Shown: positions 59,268 through 64,000 of the stretch, piece after piece
How positions within the stretch are numbered: the stretch's first letter is position 1
Layout: every line of letters starts with the position of its first letter
Assembly: GCA_944377745.1 (NCBI GenBank)
Contig: CALWFV010000014.1
Span: 1-64,000 of the forward strand
Direction of reading: 5' to 3'
Length of the DNA stretch: 64,000 nt
Origin: an uncultured Mediterraneibacter sp.
GTDB lineage: Bacteria > Bacillota > Clostridia > Lachnospirales > Lachnospiraceae
Program-made: the position numbers and the translations under genes
Notes under the pieces: generated by a model
What the model was told of the DNA's origin: nothing
The model's input: only the letters and a program-made list of their open reading frames with translations
Database searches by the model: none

Positions 59268-60215
59268 CTATTGTTTGTCCTCTTTATTCAGGATAATGCT
59301 CATCTGATTGAGCATCAGCTCGTAGAGCTGGCGGTGTTTCTTGACCATCACCTCAAGGATGATCCCGCAGATCCACATCAGCATTCCCATCGTCGCCACA
59401 ACACCGCACACGATCACTGTGGGGAATTTGGGCACCAGTCCGGTATTCAGATAATCCACAAATACCGGCAGGAAAAATCCCACGGCTATGATCCACAGGA
59501 TCACTGCTATGATCGTGAAGAACCGGAAAGGCTTGTACTCCCGAAACAGAGACGCGATCGTTCCCAGCACCTTGAGTCCGTCCGAAAATGTATTCAGTTT
59601 GGACTCGCTCCCCTCCGGTCGATCCCTGTAAGTCACCGGGATTTCTTCCAGAAGGAAGTTCTTGTCCACCGCATGGATCGTCAGTTCCGTCTCGATTTCA
59701 AATCCTTTTGAAAGCACGGGAAACGTCTTGACAAACAGCCGGCTGAATGCCCTGTACCCTGTCATGATATCCCTGACGTCATTGTGGAAGAGCTTATTGA
59801 TCAGCCAGCGCACAACCTTATTTCCCGAATTATGGAAAGGACGCTTATTCTCCGTAAAATACGTGGACGAAAGCCTGTCCCCTATGACCATGTCGACCCC
59901 CTTGTTCAGCACCAGCTCCGCCATCTGCCTGGCGTTCTCCGCCGGATAGGTGTCATCCCCGTCTATCATCAGGTAGCAGTCCGCATCAATATCCCGGAAC
60001 ATGCTGCGCACAACGTTTCCTTTCCCCTGCCGGTATTCGTACCGGACGATGGCGCCCGCTGCCCGGGCAATCTCATCCGTCCCGTCAGTGGAATTGTTGT
60101 CATAAACATAAATGTCCGCCTCCGGAAGTGCTTCACGATACTCCCGGACAACCTTCCCTATCGTCTTGCTTTCGTTATAACATGGTATAAGAATCGCGAT
60201 TTTACTCATAATCAT
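59268..60215 (-). CDS. GT2 glycosyltransferase, polyprenyl-phosphate type
   Basis: 315 aa. The N-terminal GT-A fold has ILIPCYNESKTIGK, YDNNSTDGTDEIA and the metal-binding YLMIDGDDTYP. The C-terminal part has two membrane helices (FFTIIAVILWIIAVGFFLPV and VVATMGMLMWICGII). It resembles DPM1/GtrB proteins that attach a sugar to undecaprenyl phosphate on the cytoplasmic side. ATG 60215 follows AAGGA; another ATG two codons later is possible. Confidence 0.9.
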   Translation of the reverse strand: MIMSKIAILIPCYNESKTIGKVVREYREALPEADIYVYDNNSTDGTDEIARAAGAIVRYEYRQGKGNVVRSMFRDIDADCYLMIDGDDTYPAENARQMAELVLNKGVDMVIGDRLSSTYFTENKRPFHNSGNKVVRWLINKLFHNDVRDIMTGYRAFSRLFVKTFPVLSKGFEIETELTIHAVDKNFLLEEIPVTYRDRPEGSESKLNTFSDGLKVLGTIASLFREYKPFRFFTIIAVILWIIAVGFFLPVFVDYLNTGLVPKFPTVIVCGVVATMGMLMWICGIILEVMVKKHRQLYELMLNQMSIILNKEDKQ

Positions 60216-60259
60216 CAAAGTTCCTTTTTATATTATTCTCTTTCGGCTGTCCCGCTGCG

Positions 60260-61357
60260 TTACTGCATCTGAGTCTGATTCGGATAATTGAAGGCGATGT
60301 AGGATTTTCCCCGGTTGATTGACAGCTCATTTCCGTGCTCATCAAAAAAACTAAGCCTGGACCACTCATTGTTCGTCTCCTTAGACCAGTGGATCTGCTG
60401 CACCGCGCCGTTGGAGATGTAATATCCCACTGAGTTCTCGCCGCCGTCCCAGTCCACGTTTTTATGTCCCACCTCGTCTCTCACCGTGATCGAAGTCTCA
60501 AGAACGAAAACGTTTGTAAATGCAAGCTGATTTCCTGTCCGTCCGTCTATCTGCGGTTCCCCGGAATTGGATTTTTTATATGTATTGCTTCCCGAATCAT
60601 ACGTAAAACCGGCAGTCTGCGCGCCAAAGTCAATCGTCACATCGGTACATGCCTCTCCATCCGGCTTCACCTGTTCTTCCAGCCCATTAAATTTGAACGC
60701 TGTATCTTTCTTATCATCCACCAGATCTGTGCGTTTTCCCTGTTCCTGTACAACTTCCGCGAACTTCGTACCGTCAAAATACGCCGTATGCTCAAGAGCA
60801 TATCCTGAATTCAGCCTGTCCTGGTCCCTTCCGAAAAGTCCGTTAGAATCAGACATCCCGTCATACTGATCCAGTTCAAGCGCGTCCAAATATTCTGAAA
60901 CGGACTCGTCAATCCCCCAGTTCACATAAAAAGCGTCAAACCCCTGTGAAATTGCCGGGAAATAAGAGCGGCAGCTACGGATCGCGCACACTCTCGGCAC
61001 CTGTGTATAGTCCGCGTAGAGTGCCATAAACCTTGTCTGGTCTCCCTCCACCGGTATCTCAAAGATAATGTCAGCCTCCTCTACACCATACTGAGGCATC
61101 GCATCGGGAACATTATTGACCATAACGGCAACCGGGCGCTTTCCGATCGCCTCTTCTGTAAGATCCGGAACCCCTGTCAGCAGATTCTGGTTTTCCGGCA
61201 CCACCTCTTCCACCGGCGTCTCCTCGGCCGGCTCCGGCGTCGGCTCTTCTTCCACAACTGTCGGCTCCGGAGCCGGCTCCTCCTCTTGCTTTGAACACGC
61301 TGCAAGTGAACCGACTGTCAGCATCATTGCCAGCATAATTAATACTTTTTTCTTCAT
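60260..61357 (-). CDS. DUF3048 (YerB-like) lipoprotein
   Basis: 365 aa. The signal peptide has lipobox VGSLAAC, followed by a long Glu/Pro-rich linker (EEEPAPEPTVVEEEPTPEPA) and the two-part DUF3048 domain (RPVAVMVNNVPDAMPQYGVEEADIIFE, FMALYADYTQVPRVCAIRSCR; C-terminal WDGGENSVGYYISNGAVQQIHWSK). The function of this secreted family is unknown. GGAGGGAAGAGG precedes ATG. Confidence 0.9.
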   Translation of the reverse strand: MKKKVLIMLAMMLTVGSLAACSKQEEEPAPEPTVVEEEPTPEPAEETPVEEVVPENQNLLTGVPDLTEEAIGKRPVAVMVNNVPDAMPQYGVEEADIIFEIPVEGDQTRFMALYADYTQVPRVCAIRSCRSYFPAISQGFDAFYVNWGIDESVSEYLDALELDQYDGMSDSNGLFGRDQDRLNSGYALEHTAYFDGTKFAEVVQEQGKRTDLVDDKKDTAFKFNGLEEQVKPDGEACTDVTIDFGAQTAGFTYDSGSNTYKKSNSGEPQIDGRTGNQLAFTNVFVLETSITVRDEVGHKNVDWDGGENSVGYYISNGAVQQIHWSKETNNEWSRLSFFDEHGNELSINRGKSYIAFNYPNQTQMQ

Positions 61358-61436
61358 CCTCTTCCCTCCTGCTTAAAACTTTTTCCAAAATCCTCATTCT
61401 AGTATACCATGGTTCTTTTCTTTTTGCGACTGTTAT

Positions 61437-62879
61437 TCATATTTCAGATTTCCCGCTCCTGCACATGGCATAGACGACAGGAAGGCTGATGATCAGAGGA
61501 TATCCGTATCGGAACGCTACTACCGGAGAGAGCATCAGTGTCCCCCAGAGACCAAGCAGCAGGAAATACGGAACAAGCGTTTTATATCTTTTCTTAACAA
61601 CACAGTACACTCCTCCGGCTGCTGTAAGCCAGAAAGCCACAGCGATATTATAAACAAACGACAAGCCGGGGATCCTGTTGTATCCCCCTGTTTCCGTCAT
61701 CTTTTCATAAAACACGTCCAGCGCGGGAATCATACTTTTATTTTCTATAAATATCTGCCCCGCCCAGGATACCCCCACCTGTTCCAGATTGGCACTGTTA
61801 TAGGGAATATATGCCAGGTATGTGCCAGGATCCGGATATTGCATAAAAGGATTCCAAAACCCGATATTCGTGGACAGGAATGCTGCTGCATAGGTGACCG
61901 GCTCTCTGATGCCTACTTCTGCCCACAGCTTTATAAATCTCAAAGGATCTTCCGCAAAAAGCTCCGAATCAAACGAATCCTTTACCGGATCAGATACCCT
62001 GGGAGCATATCTGGCATAATCCGGCATATACCGGACTGCCAGATTCCACTGATCGTCTGTCATACTTTCAGGTGAATTTACCATCACACACGCCAGCTGC
62101 TGTATGGGAACACTCAGCATTTCTGCAGGACTTCCCTTTGCAATATCCAGACTTTGGTATACCGGACCGGTATATACACCCCAGAGCAGGATACAGCTCA
62201 GCGCGATCAGAAGGAGTTTCTTCCAGTATTTTCTGCAAATGACAAAAAAGACCGGAAGAGAAAATATAAAGATGTAGATCCCGGTATTGCGGAATGCGCA
62301 CATGAAAAAGATCAGAACAATATATCGCAGGATCCCTTTCCATGAAGAAAAGAAAGCTTCTTTGTCACAAACGATCTTCCATGTACTGACCACTGTCATC
62401 AGAAACAGTCCCGCAAAGATCGTATCCTTTGTGGCCGTAAAAGCAGAAACCGGATTATACGGGATCAGCGCATAGCAAAGAAGTGTGATCATCCTGAAGC
62501 GCCTCCCCGTATATTCTCTGAGGACTTTTAAAGTCCAGGCAAACACTGCTGATAAAAACAGCATCTGGAGAAGCGAAAAGATACACATCCCAGCTTCCCA
62601 GGAACCGAAGACTGCCTTACCAAAGCTCAGGATCCAGCCCAGCAGGTACGTGTGCAGGACCGGGTGATGAGCGCTGATCGTCCCTTCCAGATACCACCGC
62701 ATCTGAAACACATTGTCAATGACAAACACCCCCGGCCAGTCCGCAAGGAATACGGGAAGCCAACAGATGAAAATAAATATCCAGGCGCCGCGGAAAGAAA
62801 GCAGGACGTCGCACACTCTGCTTTCCTTCCACCCGGTGCTCACGTATTTTTTTTCACCAAAAGACTTTTCCTCTCCCAT
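61437..62879 (-). CDS. DUF6020-like multi-pass membrane protein
   Basis: 480 aa, about eleven membrane helices, with a conserved extracellular-loop region (WPGVFVIDNVFQMRWYLEGT, SAHHPVLHTYLLGWIL, SAFTATKDTIFAGLF). The layout is like GT-C glycosyltransferases or oligosaccharide ligases, and DUF6020 proteins are of unknown function. Its position between glycosyltransferase genes supports a surface-glycan role. ATG 62879 with GAGGA is chosen over an in-frame start at 62918. Confidence 0.82.
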   Translation of the reverse strand: MGEEKSFGEKKYVSTGWKESRVCDVLLSFRGAWIFIFICWLPVFLADWPGVFVIDNVFQMRWYLEGTISAHHPVLHTYLLGWILSFGKAVFGSWEAGMCIFSLLQMLFLSAVFAWTLKVLREYTGRRFRMITLLCYALIPYNPVSAFTATKDTIFAGLFLMTVVSTWKIVCDKEAFFSSWKGILRYIVLIFFMCAFRNTGIYIFIFSLPVFFVICRKYWKKLLLIALSCILLWGVYTGPVYQSLDIAKGSPAEMLSVPIQQLACVMVNSPESMTDDQWNLAVRYMPDYARYAPRVSDPVKDSFDSELFAEDPLRFIKLWAEVGIREPVTYAAAFLSTNIGFWNPFMQYPDPGTYLAYIPYNSANLEQVGVSWAGQIFIENKSMIPALDVFYEKMTETGGYNRIPGLSFVYNIAVAFWLTAAGGVYCVVKKRYKTLVPYFLLLGLWGTLMLSPVVAFRYGYPLIISLPVVYAMCRSGKSEI

Positions 62880-62925
62880 TATCCATTCCTCATTTCGCCA
62901 TACTGCTCCACCTGGCAATAAAGTA

Positions 62926-63864
62926 TCAGTCTATATTTGTCTCTTTACATATATAGATTGGACGTTTCTTAGTCTCAAGATACGTTTTTGACAGATACAT
63001 CCCCAGGATCCCAATGCAGAAGAGCTGTATTCCGCCCAAAAGCAGTATGATACATGTCATTGATGGCCAACCCGCAACCGGATCACCAAAGCACAGAGTC
63101 CTCACAAGGATCACGATCAGAAATATAAACGCCGCAGCGCACATGATAAACCCGAAAATAGATGCAAGGGCAAGAGGCGCTGTGGAAAATCCGATAATTC
63201 CCTCCAGGCTGTAAAGAAGAAGTTTCCAGAAAGACCACTTCGTCTCTCCAGCCTTCCTTTCAACATTCTCAAATTCGATCCACTTCGTATCAAATCCCAC
63301 CCAGCCGAAAATTCCTTTTGAAAACCGGTTATACTCTTTCATCTGCATGATCGCATCCACAAACTTCCGGTTCATCAGCCGGTAATCTCTCGCTCCATCC
63401 ATGATCTCCGCCGTGGATATCTTGTTCATCAGGCAGTAGAAGCATCTTGCAAAGAAGGACCGGATTGGCGGTTCTCCCTTCCTCGTCACCCTGCGGGTCG
63501 CGGCAGAATCATATCCCTCTTCACGCACAGCTCTGAGCATATCCGGGAGAAGCTCCGGCGGATCCTGAAGGTCCGCGTCCATCATCGCCACATAATCTCC
63601 ATCCGCGTGTTCAAAGCCGGCATAGATTGCCGCTTCTTTTCCAAAATTTCGCGAAAACGAAATATACTTTACCCTCTCATCTTTCTGCGCAAATCCCCGG
63701 ACGATCTCCAATGTCCCATCTTTTGATCCGTCGTTAACGAAGATCACTTCCAGGTCAAACTCGCCAAGTTTCTCCGACACCTTGCAGAATTCTTCGTAAA
63801 AAAACGGAAGAACCTCTTCTTCGTTGTAACATGGTACAACAATCGATACTTTTTCCTTTTTCAT
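62926..63864 (-). CDS. GT2 glycosyltransferase, GtrB/DPM1-like
   Basis: 312 aa. It has IVVPCYNEEEVLPFFYEEF, IFVNDGSKDGTLEI and AMMDADLQDPPELLPDML for UDP-sugar and metal binding, and two C-terminal membrane helices (LASIFGFIMCAAAFIFLIVIL, MTCIILLLGGIQLFCIGILG). It transfers a sugar to polyprenyl phosphate. The start overlaps the stop of the preceding gene as ATGA. GAGGGAAACACAG precedes ATG. Confidence 0.92.
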   Translation of the reverse strand: MKKEKVSIVVPCYNEEEVLPFFYEEFCKVSEKLGEFDLEVIFVNDGSKDGTLEIVRGFAQKDERVKYISFSRNFGKEAAIYAGFEHADGDYVAMMDADLQDPPELLPDMLRAVREEGYDSAATRRVTRKGEPPIRSFFARCFYCLMNKISTAEIMDGARDYRLMNRKFVDAIMQMKEYNRFSKGIFGWVGFDTKWIEFENVERKAGETKWSFWKLLLYSLEGIIGFSTAPLALASIFGFIMCAAAFIFLIVILVRTLCFGDPVAGWPSMTCIILLLGGIQLFCIGILGMYLSKTYLETKKRPIYICKETNID

Positions 63865-64000
63865 CTGTGTTTCCCTCTTTTTCGAATCCCATATACCGTT
63901 ATTCCCGCTATAATGATCAGACTGCCGGCTGTCGCGGCCTTATATGGTGTCGGTTCATAATACTCCACATCCACATGTCCTGTTCCTTTCTCCCCGGTAA
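63861..64000 (-). CDS. C-terminus of a membrane protein, cut by the window edge
   Basis: Only the last 45 or so residues are visible. They include a polar segment (VDVEYYEPTPYKAA), one membrane helix (AGSLIIIAGITVYGI) and a basic end RKRGKHR before TGA. The stop overlaps the glycosyltransferase start by ATGA, so the genes are coupled. The ending resembles large multi-pass glycan proteins such as the YfhO family, but the fragment is too short to decide. Confidence 0.7.
   Translation of the reverse strand, partial: TGEKGTGHVDVEYYEPTPYKAATAGSLIIIAGITVYGIRKRGKHR

Overview
The window looks like chromosomal DNA of a gut-type Lachnospiraceae (Firmicutes, Clostridia). It has moderate GC, strong AGGAGG-type ribosome binding sites, AraC/YesN-YesM regulators, ECF transporters and small lipoproteins with Clostridia-style lipoboxes. 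No rRNA, tRNA, CRISPR array or intact insertion sequence was seen.

Region 1 (about 1.7-35.4 kb) is one large deoxy-sugar locus, most consistent with L-rhamnose and rhamnoside use. A CUT2 ABC importer (1687-6835) and an AraC regulator (7121-7990) come first. A bacterial microcompartment (BMC) operon read leftward from two promoters near 18.9-19.05 kb follows. Its order is class II aldolase, PduO/GlcG-like protein, CoA-acylating aldehyde dehydrogenase, zinc alcohol dehydrogenase, four BMC-H shell genes, PduL, a pentameric vertex protein, PduS and PduT, then a DeoR regulator and a PduQ-like alcohol dehydrogenase. Next come a cytoplasmic GH78 alpha-L-rhamnosidase with an AraC regulator (20.5-24.7 kb), a YesN/YesM two-component system driving a CUT1 oligosaccharide ABC importer (24.6-31.1 kb), an isomerase of the fucose/arabinose isomerase family, rhamnulokinase and another AraC regulator (31.3-35.4 kb). 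Together they import rhamnosides, release rhamnose, and convert it to rhamnulose-1-phosphate. The aldolase then makes dihydroxyacetone phosphate and lactaldehyde, and lactaldehyde is handled inside the compartment. No diol dehydratase (B12 or glycyl radical) lies in the window.

Region 2 (35.4-49.8 kb) is mixed housekeeping: an orphan ParA with an HD hydrolase, a short-chain dehydrogenase, a ferredoxin-nitroreductase, HflX, MnmM-like methyltransferase, a TPR lipoprotein, a metal-exporting P1B ATPase, a small alarmone synthetase, a PTS-like IIC protein, and a hydantoinase/NCS1 transporter operon divergent from a YheO-type regulator. Two repeat elements lie at 43.15-43.81 kb.

Region 3 (50.0-55.2 kb) is an ECF transporter operon interleaved with two S-adenosylmethionine hydroxide adenosyltransferase (DUF62) genes.

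Region 4 (55.4-58.8 kb) is an AT-rich island. It carries a stripped-down P-loop ATPase and a coupled AAA15 ATPase / TOPRIM-like pair that resembles RloA-RloB, AbiL and PARIS-type defence modules.

Region 5 (58.8-64.0 kb) is a cell-surface glycosylation cluster: GtrA, two GT2 glycosyltransferases, a DUF3048 lipoprotein, a DUF6020-like membrane protein and the tail of one more membrane protein.

All assignments come from reading motifs and context. No database search was run.
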